Source: Amphibalanus amphitrite (Eukaryota > Arthropoda > Thecostraca > Balanomorpha > Balanidae). Taken from it: 64,000 nt of DNA. Position 1 is the stretch's first letter. Every line of letters starts with the position of its first letter. Under the pieces are notes generated by a model. The model did no database searches. It was not told the DNA's origin and saw only the letters and a list, made by a program, of their open reading frames with translations. Position numbers and translations under genes: made by a program. Shown one piece after another: positions 37,801-50,200 of the stretch. Where the stretch lies: contig NW_024881990.1 in assembly GCF_019059575.1 (NCBI RefSeq), positions 62,001 to 126,000 on the forward strand, given 5' to 3'.

Positions 37801-38536
37801 CGCAGCCCGCTCCCCCGCCTGTCTCCGTTCTCCAACTCGCAGCGGACTGAAAGTCGGCTGCAATCCCGAGAAAGGCGTTACATGATGAATCCAATTTAGT
37901 TCCGGTTCAACTTGACCAGTGACGGCACTATCTAGAGAAGAGTTCTTACGTTTTAATCTGTATATTGCCTCTTTTCTGGCTTATTTATCACGTCCGTTGC
38001 CATTGGAACCCAGACATTAGTCAGGAAGATTTTTAGTTTTTGTCCTAGTCAATGTTTTGCTAGACTTTTTCGTGCCAGTATGAACCGGTAGATATAGGTA
38101 TTCGTAGGTTCCCACTTTCTTTTCCCAGTTGAGATTTTTTGGCAAAGAAAAAGAACTTTGATCAGGTGCTCTACCGAACATTGTTGTTATGAAAAAAATA
38201 TTATGAGGCATATGATAGCCTTTGCTCATGTTGTATTCTTGAATTATTAAAATGAGAATATGATAGAAATATGATCGGTATGTGTCAAATATCGAAGTAA
38301 CCTTAGCAATGTAGGTAGCGTGTCTGTGGCAGGGGCCGCACAGAAGCCAGGTAACGTGAGTGAGCGGAGAGGACCGTGTCCAGTCGTTAGGGCACGTTAA
38401 ACGTTCGGACAAAATTCTGCCATACAACTGGAATTGCGCGATCGGGTGGTGGGGTCAGGGTCAGCACAACAAGCTATGCTTAGTGCGGGCTCTGATTCCT
38501 CAAATCCACCCATTCAGCCGTTCGGACTAAATTTAT
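31898..38536. other. Upstream non-coding region D
   Basis: No gene recognised. CGACAG-rich imperfect repeats lie at about 32,310-32,400, a small hairpin at 33,280-33,300, and CpG-rich blocks at about 33,840-34,400 and 37,240-37,830. A 223-residue minus-strand open frame at 33,697-34,368 is Arg/Pro/Ala-rich and looks compositional. From about 37,900 the sequence becomes AT-rich. Confidence 0.55.
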
Positions 38537-38559
38537 AAAAAAAAAAAAAAAAAAAAAAA
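38537..38559 (+). repeat. Poly-A tract
   Basis: About 23 A residues after TTTAT, in an AT-rich context. It could be the tail of a retroposed copy, but I recognise no retrotransposon body upstream. Confidence 0.8.
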
Positions 38560-38841
38560 GCGTGATTTTAATCTGATAAGGATGCGTATTGTGTGCCATC
38601 ATTTATAATGCTACCATAATTGAGTAAGTAGTACCTAAGTCTGGCTTCAAAAATTAAGTTTTGTGTGAACACTTGGTCGAACTTCTTATTTTTGAAGTTT
38701 TGTTGAGAGGCGATGGCAGCTCGCCATTTTAAATAAAGATACCTTTTCGTTATTATATTTTTTAACCGTTTATACATATGTTGATATTGTTCGCATATCA
38801 TATCGATTAATATCATATCAATAATTACTGATAGTAGCCAT

Positions 38842-39052
38842 CAGGGGCGTAGCCAGGATTTCCTCTAGGAGGGGGCCAAACTTAAAGGGGCCCAAGGTAA
38901 ACCCCCTCAAAATCCAAAAAGTCATCGGATTTCATCCACTATTTTTTAGGGGGCCCAAATAATGTGCCCCTTACCGTACTTATGACACCGCGATGGGGCC
39001 GGGGGGGGGGTATGGCCCCCGACCCCCCCCCCCCCCCTTGGCTACGCCCCTG
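38842..39052. mobile_element. 211-bp hAT-type miniature element
   Basis: Flanked by identical 8-bp duplications GTAGCCAT (38,834-38,841 and 39,053-39,060). Inverted ends are CAGGGGCGTAGCCAGG at left and CAGGGGCGTAGCCAAG read inward from the right. The interior is G- and C-run rich, with no coding capacity. The CAGGGGCGTAGCCAGGATTT-type end is one I associate with hAT miniature elements widespread in invertebrates. Confidence 0.92.
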
Positions 39053-39060
39053 GTAGCCAT

Positions 39061-39869
39061 CAGTGGCTTTGTTTATTTTTCTTAACATTTTAATAGAGTG
39101 ATAATTTCGCACAGATGAGCTGTGACACTTTTCATAGTGGTATTGACGAGCGTTTGAGAAGACACAAAAATCAGTAAGTATTTTAAATGCGGTCAGATAG
39201 TTGCAAAAAAACGAAGATGTGGCAGTCAGACTTTATTCACATGCTCTCTATAACCCCATATATACTCTGCAGTCTGTATGCTATTATGTTAAAGTTTACG
39301 ATTTTTACACTGGCCGATCCAGGGGTTGGGCATTTGGGGTAAATTCCCCCGTGGCGTCCGAAGTCGACGAAGATTTTCGTTTGTTGAGAATAAAAACTAT
39401 TGTTGTACCTGATTAATTTTCATTTTTTGTGGGTAAAGATATTTTTTAATTATTTTCGTTCACTCTTATTTTATTTTATTTTTTATTTTTTATTAGGAAA
39501 AGCTTGTTTATACCTAAGTACACAGCAGTGCGTAAGAAATCAAAATCCAAGAAATTCTTGGATATTAACGTTGCGCTGTAGTAGAATGACTTTGTTATTC
39601 GAAAATTAACCGTTAGAGCTCTAATTTTCAAAAAGTGGTGTCCTTGTCTCTAGCAATTGATTTGTAATTTCTCGCTGTCACTCTGAAGGGTACGAGCGAT
39701 TGGTGGAAGCTTTGTCCCAGACTAACAAAGCATTGTTTTATCACTAGCCTTACACACATTTGAATTTTACAGGGGCGGGTTTGGCGCCTTTCGAGTCCTC
39801 CCTTTATCCACATCGACCCAGAAATGGAAAGTTCTTGGTCCACTCACTGGCCGGAGAGCAGCCGTTTGA
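39061..39869. other. AT-rich non-coding stretch, possible hAT end fragment
   Basis: At about 39,307-39,331 the words CACTGGCCGATCCAGGGG resemble one end of the CACTGGCGGATCCAG-type repeat also seen in intron 2, but no partner end or target duplication is visible. The rest is AT-rich and featureless. Confidence 0.35.
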
Positions 39870-40564
39870 TTGCGTCACCTGCCCGCGCGCGGCCGTCGGT
39901 TTTCTATGGGGCAATACGTCCGCTGTTGCTAGGCGCTCGCGCGCGCGCGACCCCCTCGTTGGCGGGCACCCCACTTGCTCCCCATATAACGGCCTAATCG
40001 GCTGTCGCGGGTACCGCTGAAATACTACAGGACAGCGCCGCGTGCAAAAACAGCACACGCAGACGGCGGGGGTGCGTCGCACCGCGGCTGCCGCCGCCGT
40101 GCCGAGAGGCGTTTTTACATGTCGCGAGTCCCGTCGGCGCGCGGACAAGAGCGGCCCGCGCGGCATCGATCGACGACTGCGCGCGGGCCGTTGTTGCCCG
40201 CGGCGGCCAAGTGGGTCACTGGGCTAGCAGCGATCAGCCTTACATAGGCCCTAAAGAAACGGAATTAGGCCAGCTCCGAATCACTTTCACTATGCGCCGC
40301 GGCGGCCCGACGGCGGCGGCGCGCCAGTGCTCACTCGTTTGCGGTGCGAGCAGCGCGGCGGAGCGGCCGGCAGAGCGAGCGAGCCAGCGCCCGTCCGACC
40401 GTCCGTCCGTCCGACCGTGTGTGTGAGCGAGCGGCGGGTGAGCGGTGCGGCGGCACGGAGGCCAGTTGGCGCCCGAGACGGGCCGGCGCAGCAGCGGCCG
40501 GCGGCGCGCCCCTCGCGAACGGACCCTCTGTGAACACCGGCGGACGTGAACGCAGTGCGCGAGA
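39870..40564 (+). promoter_or_regulatory. ftz-f1: CpG-rich promoter and 5' leader region of ftz-f1 (putative)
   Basis: CpG density rises sharply from about 39,870 and continues into exon 1, after an AT-rich upstream stretch. A TATA-like word (CATATAAC, 39,983-39,990) lies 575 bp before the start codon. A TCACT initiator-like word lies at 40,331-40,335. The leader has a run of CCGTCCGTCCG-type tetramers (about 40,390-40,420). If transcription starts at the TATA-like word, the leader would carry an upstream ORF (ATG near 40,291, stop at 40,424-40,426). No transcription start can be fixed from sequence. Confidence 0.4.
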
Positions 40565-41276
40565 ATGATATCGGACATGGAGCTGCCGCTGGCCCACGTG
40601 CAGCCCAGCTTCAGCAGCCTGGCTGTGCAGCACGAACAGCCGCCCGCCCCCCAGCAGGCACCCCCGCCGCAGCCGCCCACCCCGCAGCCGTTGCAGGACT
40701 CTGAGCAGCAGCACCAGCAGCAGCCAGAGCCGGAGCACCAGCACCACCACCAGGAGCACCACCACCAGGATCACCACCAGGATCACCATCACGCGGAGCC
40801 GCAGCAGCAGCACACGGCGGCCTCGTCGGCGGCCGGAGTGCAGTGTTACAGTATGGTGTCGTCCCCGGCCTCACTGACTATCGTGAACGCCGGCCCCGTG
40901 TACTCCCACGTGCAGGTGTCCAACAACAACAGTATCCTGGGCTCCCCGCTCATGGATAACGCGTGTCTGTTCTCGCCAGGCGCCACCAGCATGTCGGGCG
41001 TGGGCGACCACCAGTACAACCTGCACCAGGACCCGCTGCCCGACACCAAGGAGGGCATCGAGGAACTGTGCCCCGTCTGCGGCGACAAGGTCTCCGGCTA
41101 CCACTACGGACTCCTCACCTGCGAGTCCTGCAAGGGATTCTTCAAGCGCACTGTGCAAAACAAAAAGGTGTACACATGCGTGGCCGATAAGAGCTGCCAG
41201 ATCGACAAGACGCAGCGCAAACGGTGTCCGTTCTGCCGCTTCCAGAAGTGCCTCAGCGTCGGGATGAAACTTGAAG
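40565..41276 (+). CDS. ftz-f1: ftz-f1 coding exon 1: N-terminal A/B domain and both zinc fingers
   Basis: Encodes residues 1-237 plus the first base of codon 238. The start at ATG 40565 is supported by an in-frame TGA at 40547-40549. A second in-frame ATG four codons later (ATGG context) could also serve. Residues 23-84 are low complexity, rich in Pro, Gln and His; residues 50-76 are almost only His, Gln, Glu and Asp. Residues 92-165 are ordinary sequence leading to the DNA-binding domain. The zinc-finger block runs from C169 to C229 and ends GMKLE. The exon closes with GAAG before GTGAGT (donor at 41277), in phase 1. A break right after KLE, before the FTZ-F1 box, is consistent with NR5A gene structure as I know it. 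Confidence 0.96.
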
Positions 41277-44200
41277 GTGAGTCCCGCCTGGCGGGTGTCT
41301 TTCTGTCTCTCGTGCTCCGCGGCTGTTAGCCGTGGTTTGACTCATGCAGTGTGCTGTCTGGTGGGACACATTCTGCGCTTTGTGTTTGTGGTAACATGTT
41401 TTACCGAATGTGTAAAACTCGCATACCTTGTTAGATCTGTCTATCCCTTGGGTACTTTTAGTTGCCTGTGTCTTTCGTTACCAGACTTGTGCGTTGCTGT
41501 GTTGTACTGGGTTCTGGCTAGCTGTGGGTATCTGTCGAGTTAACAGATCTGGGTGGTGGGTAGAGTTTGTTTAGACATTGTCTGTATCTATTGGCGGCCC
41601 AGATTGCCTTTCGGATCAATAAACACGGGTCGATTTGAAAAACAATTCTTATTTTACTACGATCAAATTCAGTGTAATTGGCTTTTGCTTTCCACCCTTA
41701 CCAGCAGCGTAATGTGTCTTTCTTGTCTATTGATATATCATTTTCGTGGCTAATTTGTGTGTTGTACATGTATGTTCTATAAGTGCGGGGTGTCACTTTT
41801 ATCGAAGCGTTTTTTTATGCTTTACATATTGTAGGATCAAACATGCATCACAAATACCCTTGTCCATGTCCGTCTGGTGGCTCGCCAGCTACCACTGTGT
41901 GCTTACGCGTGGGTTTCAGCCGCCGATTGTCGTGTCGTTATCCGTGTTCCCGTATCGTGTCGTTTGCTTTGATACCGGCTGCCCGTTCTACCGAGGCCTC
42001 CAGACGCACACACCGTTGTATGGTAGAGATAGGCTGAGCCAGACGCAGCTGCATGCAGTTCTGTATGTGCGGCATGCCAGGCCGTAGGTCCGTTTGTCCG
42101 TTGCCTTTCGATAACAGTCATTCGCCCAGTCACCGCCGCCGGTCACGGCTATGTAATCTTCACGGCTGGACGCTCGCCGTAGCCCTTGAAATCGAGAGCG
42201 GCTGTTTCACGGGCGGCCGACGGGCGGTGGTGGCTCCCACGCGGCGCCGCGCCCGCCGTGATCACCGGGCGGCGTCCGTGGTGCCGCCGGCACTCCGACG
42301 CCGCCTGAGGGTCATTGGGTCCGCCCGTGAGCCAGCGCTACGACCACGTGGGCTGACACAGACTCTCCCGGTCCTCAGAAGTACTCAGTATAACTGTGTG
42401 TGTGTGCGTGCCCTAACACACCTCAGTAGTGCAGAGGTGAGCCGTGTCGGCTGTCCTCGACTCTCGTGTTTGGGTGTCCCAGTTGTGGAATGCCGGCCGG
42501 GGGCTGGGCCGTGGAGGGACGGTGTTGTTTACTAACGGCCCGGCCAGGGTATACGGTATCATTCCGGAGTGGGGCGGGGTGCGGTGGCACTCACAGAGAC
42601 ACCCGCGGAACCATGCTGTTTTGGGTTGTTTCCGCTAAATGCTACTGGTGAACGTCAAGAGGCCGTGCTTGTCTGCGTGAGGTGTTATTTTTACTTAACT
42701 GAGAGGATTAGCTGCGCCACTGTACGGTCGACCTTTGCTGACATTTCGGCCGCTGAGTTTAGTGTTGAAACGGGGTCGTGAGCAGCCGCTATGGGCTCTG
42801 ACAGGGACCGGCCATGTCCGCCGTGCGGCAGTGAGCGAGCCGGGTGACGGCCGGGCCGCGTGGCGTGGCACCGGGGCTGTGTGGACTGCCCGTAGCGTTA
42901 TCGTGACCGCCGGTGGCTGCCGGAGCGTGTCAGGGGCACGATACGCCGGCAGACCGGGCCGACAGCTGGTCGGTTCGCACCTGAGTGCACCCGACCGCCG
43001 CGCCGCGGGATCGGCCCGTGAGCTGTGACAGCGGGCGGGGCTGTGACAGCACCCAGAGCTGTGCTGCGCGACAGGTTGCCGGTTTGAAAAGGCCACCGTT
43101 TCGTCATTTTTATCTCGCCTTGTCCCACCCCGTTCCATCTCGGTGCGTCGAGTTTTATCTTGTCCGATCCCATTCCGTACCCTGTGTCATGACCCCGTCG
43201 GACGGACGCACACCATGCAGCAGCGGCCTGCATCGTCATCGCCGGCCCCTCTCGCAGCTGCTAGGGGCCGGTCGAGAGAGAGACGCCACCCTGCAACGTA
43301 AATAAACGGCCGGCGACCGATCGCGATAGACGGAGCGCTGCCGCATGTGGGTCGGGTCTCGGAGGACCGACTGCGCGGCGTCTGGCGCAGCTGCAGGGCC
43401 CGCTAGCCGCCCTCCGTGGCCGGCCGGACCAACGCGGAGACATGGCGTGGACTGGAGTGTGTGCTATGAGAGCAGGAGACTGATCAGAATGTTGACCGGG
43501 GCTCCCTGTGTCAACTGCCGCTCAGTTTAACCGTGGAATTCGTCCTCATGGGTCGGCCTAGTAGGTGCTTACTAAGCATATGGATGAGCTGCCACCGTCT
43601 GAGGTCATGAGGTCCATCTGAATATCAGCATGGACCGAACCGTCGGAGGACCAGTCATGGACCGTCAGTTCTGACTTCCCGAAGGCTGTCGCGTCAATTA
43701 GCGACATATGCACCGTCGTCGGACCAACCATGGACCGTCGGAGTCCCGTCAAGTGCGTCGTCGTCTCCGTCTGATGTCGTCTCAACCGTGGCGGCGGTGC
43801 TAATCCAATTGGCGAGGGCGCCGCCGGGCGTGCGGGATCCGATCGATGTCCATTGGCCCGGCGTCCACACGTGGCATGAGGCCAGGTGTAGCCGGCATCG
43901 ACGGTCTAGCCAGAGCAGCTGAATCATAGCTCAGCCACTGGGGTTAACGGCCGCGCCGATGGAACTAAGACCGACGGCGTTTGATCTCTCAGTGATAAGA
44001 TTCTGGACGGAGTTGGAGCTGAGAGTCCCCTTTGATGTCGCCTATTGGTTGTGGCAGAACCGTCTGGCTCAGCATGTCGACGTTTTGAATGAGTGGCTCA
44101 TGGCGTGCGTGTCAAATCACTCCCGAATCGAAGCAGCTTGGCTTTGACTGTTTTATATCGATTTGAGCTGCGAGCGTAATTACTGAAACAGTGATGCCGG

Positions 44201-47200
44201 TCCTAGCATGCTGCGACTCTGTGCCCGCCTATTGCGGCTCCGGGCGTAGGTTGCTGCGACGGTGGGCCGCAACATGCCGCCGGCGCCGGGCCCAGCTTGC
44301 TGCGCCTCAGTCGCCATGAGTGGCCGCTCGAACCGCCGACAATTGGCGGGGCCGCGCCGCCAGGATTGCCGGAACGACGCTGACTGGATTTATGTGACGA
44401 GCGCTGACAGCACGGCGGTGTCCGGGGCGCCGGCGGCTCCGGGTAGAGCTGGCTGTGAGGACGTTTCCTCCCGTGCTCGACGTATGGCTAGTGGTCCAGT
44501 GTCTGGTGCGTCAAGTGTAGTGTCTGCTTGGATGTTTGGTTAGTCTGATTTATTTTGCTCCGGTCTGCGCCGCGACTTTTTGCCTCAATATCCGGGAGTG
44601 GGCTGTGGTGACCGTCTCTTTGTTGTGTCCCGCTGTGCAGCCGTTTGTGTGATGTGACGCACTGCTCGCGGCTCACTCGACTCGGACCACCGCCGGCCTT
44701 GGCGGTCACAGGCGAGCAGGAACCGAGAACGTCTGGGTGTGGTCGGCCGTCGGTACCACCCTCGCCCTTCGGCTGACCACTCACCGCATCAACAGACCCC
44801 TCTTTGTCACACTGCACCAGGAAGCACCGTGTCCTTTAGTGCAACGATCACGGCCGTTCGTCTCTGTCGGGACCAGGATCTCCCTGGTCCGGACTACCGC
44901 GGTCTGGTCTGGTCTGGTCCCGCATCTCACTGCGTCTGGGCTGGTCTGGTCACCGTCACATCAGGAAGTGACCGCTCTCGGCTGCTGACGGCGGTGATCG
45001 ACTCATGTGGGTCGACCGCGTCGGCCCCGGGCGCCTTGTCCATGTCAAACGTAGGGCGGCGTAGTGGAGATCCGACAGCGAGTCGATAATGTCGGCGTTC
45101 CTTAGGGGTGTTTGCGATTTGTTTTAGATGCGGTCATCCCTCTGGTGTGTATGTGTGTGTGTGAGGATCGTCTGAAGGCGCCGATTGCTCGGTATCCTGT
45201 CCGCTGGCCAGTGAGTGGGACTAGAGGTGGCAGACTGAGGCGGCGCCGTTTGGTTTGGCCGCCGGCCCGCGGCGCGCCGGTCAGCGGCCGTACCCAGTGC
45301 AGTGACCCGGAGCGTGTGCGGCCATGGAGGGCCGTCGTCGGTATGCGTGCCGCTGCACAGCCTCCTCATCCCTCCCCGCCCCGTCCCACAGGCCGGCCAG
45401 AGCCATCTCCGAGCGGCGCGGCCCGCTGCGCTTTCGCTTTCAGACTCGTCTCCGTCTCCGATGCCGGCGGGCGGTACAGCGCGCCGCCGCGCCGCTCAGT
45501 CCTTTCACTGGCGACGGGCGGCGGCGTGGAGGGATGGAGATCGGAGCGCCCGGTAACGAGCGCCGCTCATCAGAGGACGAATGGTTCGCCCCGGGTCACA
45601 CGCAGTGGATAAGCCGGCTACGGACTCACGGAGGGCTCGACTACTGTGTGACTGAGTCTGCCGGCTGAAGCGACGCAGCGAGTGATGCTGTGGCGACACA
45701 TTAGCAGCTCGTCGTGCCCAGCTGCTTTCGCAAAACTGCCTCACGCGCAGTCCGCTATGGCTCCTGTCTTTCTCTATAGGTATGCTGCACATCGGTCTGT
45801 GGGACAGCATATTTAACCACCTGAGGGCCTGCCATCTGCGCCTCCGCCGCCGCGGCGAGCCGAGCCCTATGTACGCGCCGGTCCCGAGTGGGCTGCCCAT
45901 TCAAAATATACAGATCAGCTGAATAGCCAGTCGGCCGCCACCGCCCTGTAAATGTTGATGCATTGGGTGCTGGCGGTCGGCCAGCGGCTGTGTTGGGTCG
46001 GAGTAGCCCGCGCCATGAGCGAGGAGCCGGCGTTTTGCCGTCGTGCGGCGACTGCGGCCGCCGCGACTGCCATGCACCGGTGGGCCGTTGCAGGCGGTGA
46101 TTGTGATGTGCTGGCGTGTGACCGAACTCGTCAGACCGGTCTGGCCGGCGGCCGGCGGGCCAGTCGGCCGGCCGCCCCCCGCTCAATGGTCGTGCTGTGT
46201 TTTGGTGGGGCCGGCCGGACGGCGCACGGCGGCACTGTGTCGCACCATATACCGCTCACTGGGGTAGCAGTGGAGCCGACAGAGACCGGTTGGCCGGCTG
46301 GGCTCCCGGTACCGTCGGCGCGCCCAAGCTCAGTGGCTGAGCTGTAAAGTTTCATTGCAGAGCGGTGGGTAACGCTGTCCAGACCTGCAACACCTTGCAG
46401 TCTTATCACCTTCCCCTCCCATCACCGACCGTGCCACCGCCGCGATCCCATCTCGGCTAATGTGTCCGGCAGGCATTTTCCAGCGCGGTGACTTTCTAAA
46501 CTCGGCGCCGCGTGTGCCGGTGACACAATGGCCCGCCCGCCCGCGCGCGCGCGCCGCGCCGGCCCGGTTGCGTCACGTCGGTCGGTTGCACGCGGCGAGC
46601 GCTATGCCGCCGTGCGCCGCTCCATGCCGCGTGGGCTGTGTCGGGGACAGACCCCCGGCGCCGGGCTGGGACAGCTGCTGGACTGTGGACGGTTTGGTTC
46701 TATCCCACATGGACTGCCGACAGACCCTGCACGCTGTGCGCTGTGCCACCGACAGCCGAGCTGCAGCGGGCCGCCGCACCCCGTGTCGGATGGGGCCGCC
46801 CCGGGTGTGGCTCGACGACACGTGTTTTGACTCCGGCCCGCCATGTGATCTCAGTTGGCGCGCCGGCTGCAGTTGTGGCGCGCCACGCCGTGAAACCGTA
46901 CCCGCCGACGGCGTGCTACCCCCCCCCCCCCTCTCCTGGGAACTGGGTCAGCCAAGGAGCCCCCCCCCCGTCGGTAGCCCAGTCGGCTGCTCGAAGGGAG
47001 AGCTGGAGGGGCGTGTTGCTGGGCCCGATCTAGGTCACAGTCTCATTGGACCCGCCCGACGTCTCGAGCCACGCGTCGCCGTCGTCGGCGCCGTCGGAGG
47101 CGACGGCTGTGAGGGGGGGGGGGCGGGAGGTGGAACGCGGCTGTGACGCCTTGTCACCTGGGGCGCCGTCTGTCTACCGTTGGTGTCGCCGCCGTCGAAC

Positions 47201-50200
47201 TACTTACTCTCCGGGCGCCGCGGCGCGCCGTCACACCGGAGGGACCGTTGGGTAAGCGGCCCGGTGTGGTAATTTCGACGGCAGGCCCGGCCAGGCCATC
47301 AGCCAGGACTGGGAGGGGCGGCGCGCTGCCGCCGGCAGGCTGCACGCACACTCAGCACTGCCGGCAGCGCGTATCGAGCGCCAGAAAACGGGGTCAGTGC
47401 GCCGGCGGCGCGGCGGTGCGCAGCCTTTGTCTCCGAGCGCGCCGTGTGCGTGTCGATGCCGGCTGAGCGAAACGAGCGAGGGAGCCGCGCCGCCGCCGGG
47501 TGCCGGGTGCCGGCGCCGCCCTTTGTGGCCACTGCTGATGGACTGGCCATTGTGTGACGGGGGACGGGCCAGAACTGGGCCACCACGGGACGGGCTGCGT
47601 GTCGAACGGTGAGGGCCCAGTCACCGGCTCCATGACGACAGAGGGGTGCTGGTGTGGCCTGTTACCGCCCCGCGTGGTAACCGACCGACCGGCGGGCTGG
47701 GAATAGGAACACACACTGACAGCCGACGGTGATTGGTGTCCTCCCTCCCTTCCTTCCCCTCTCCCTGCCGGTCTACGCTAAGGTATATAGGTATTTCACT
47801 ATACCCATAATACTGGTCAGTGGTCTGCATCGATGATGATCGATCTCTGAAGCTGTTTCCTCACCTCGTTTCTTTCTCTCGCTCCTTGGTTCTCTGATTA
47901 GGTCCCGAGGCTTTGCCAGCTCCCTCCAAGGCTCATCGCTAGCGCCATCTCTTGACGAGAATCGAGGGACATTCGTGCCGTATGTCTTTGTCGACGACTA
48001 GCACACAATTGCGTGAACTGCACGGACACCAATAACTTCCTGTTGCATTGTTTTTATATTCGTGGCCTCACATACTGTGGTGATGACTGATGAGCCATCG
48101 TTGACGATATCGTATGCGGGTGGGGCTGAAATGGCGTGCTCGCGTGGAGCCCCACCCTGCTCTCTGTGAGGGCCGACCGTACCGTAATCAGTTAGCTGTT
48201 CAATTTGGAAATGTGCGCCAACTGGACTGTGATAATGGGACCGTCGCGTCGGTCACGTCAGTCGATGATGTGCCAGTCATTGACGCCTCTGCTGGCGAGC
48301 GACCAATCACCATTTGCAGTTGCCCGATGCGTTTCGATGCTGCGCTTACGAATCTATCTCGCTGAGAGCTGATAGAACCCCTGTCCCCGGCTGGTCCGCC
48401 GCCGCGCTAGCCGCTCCGTCTACCGCCGGGCTGTGCCGTGCGGTCGCCGTGATGCAACTACACCCGTCGGCGGTACTCTCGGCCACCATCGTGTCACGCT
48501 CCTCGTGAGCGGCTCCCGCGCCACGACGGGCCATCTGCCATTCAGGCAGCGGCCGCGGGAGCGTCGGTTACGTCAGCGGCTGGCGCGGGCGGGCGCGCTT
48601 GCCGTTCGAGTTGTGCACCTTCACTTTCGGCGCGCGCGCGCTCGGCTGGCCCGCTGGTGACCCAGATCGGCGGCGTACACCGGGTGCGCCGCGCCCGACA
48701 GCCGTGCACATTGCACGGTGCACGCCGGGAGGAGAGGGGGGGGCGCCAATGTGTCGCCGTCACCGCGGCCGCATCAATCTCGACTGAGGAGGCGGCGCAG
48801 CTGCGAAAATAGCCCTCTGTCCATCCGCTTACGGTGGAGTTTTCTGCCGGCCGTTTTTGTGGGTGTTTGTGTGCCCCAGTTTGGCGCAGCGGGCTCAGTC
48901 GAGTGCTGACAGGGCACACCCGGACAGGTTGAAGGAAGGGTACACGCCGCCGGGCCGCTCCTGGCGAACAGATGCCGCCGGTTCCGCTCCGCACGCCGGA
49001 TGTGGAGCTCCGGGGGCTTTAGCGTCACTCTGACGTGTTCAACCATTCATCCCTCTCACTCCATCCGTGACGACTTGCTGCCAGTTGGCGCTGTGGATCC
49101 CGGCTTACTGCATGTAGCAGGCTCGCGTGACCCCTCCCCCTCCCTATCTGCCCCCCTCCCTTTAATCATGCGTTGGTAGGTGGTGCAATGAGTTCCGTTC
49201 GATCCAGCCCGGCCCCCTCGGTGAGCAACTAGCTTGGTGTGTGTCTGGATCCCCTTTCCGCCCATGCAGCGTGCGTTGTTTGCGCCAGGTGACACTATTG
49301 CAGATAAGGCGCAGCCTGTTGTGGATTATGGAGTGACGAGTGTGCCGGTGGTCAAGTGGACCCGTGGATGGACGAACGGATGTTCTGGGCGGTTCATTAA
49401 TAAGCTGCTCCTGCCGGCTGTCGCCCGCTGCTGCCGGTTGGCTCGCAGTCGTGTGTGGTCCTGCTCTGCTGCTGCTAAGTTGATGGATGATTCGCCTCAG
49501 CAGTCGGCACCAGGCAGTCATCCTAGGTGCCGTGCTGAGGGATGTGGTCGTCAGTGAACGTCAGCCGTCCACTACAGGATGTCAGGAGCCGTCTCCTCTG
49601 ATGCCTTTGAGTTGTCGTTATTGCCATGGCCCCCTGCTGTCTCTGATTTATCCGATACGTCCGCCTCTTTCCGGTCGACTTCGGTCCCCTGAGTCGCCCT
49701 CATTCCGCGCCGCGTGGCCCGCGATTTCTCCCAGTGGTCGGCCCGTGTGGTCGGCCGATTGGATCCCCTGGACGGGCTGTTTCCGGCCCACCTGACTCGG
49801 CATTTGTGTCGCCTCGGCTCGTCTGTGCGCGTCTCACGTGTGTCGCGCACCAGACGAGCCGTCGCCGCCGCCTCTGCCGCCTCGGGAGGCGACTGGAGTG
49901 GCTGCTGATGGGACCGTGGACAGGTCACAGCTCGTGCTCGCTCGTCATGTCCATCTCTGAGAGATCGGCGTCTCCGTCCCGGTGGCAGGGCACGCGCAAA
50001 CAGCTTTCACCCACGCACCGGCGGCACCCGTTGGTGTCTGGCGCCTGTTTGCTGAGTTGCGTGGGGCCCGCGTGGCCCGGCGCGGCCCGGCACCGTTCGC
50101 CACTGTGTACCCGCTCTATGGAGTGTAGCGGGACCGACTTTCGCCGGCCGGCCGGCCCGGTCCGCGACCCCCTCGCGCCCCGCCGGCTCCGATCGGGCCC

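Noticed and set aside
46460..47146. A 228-residue plus-strand open frame in intron 1.
   Set aside because: Cys/Arg/Pro-rich with no family resemblance. It lies in a GC-rich intron where several frames are open.
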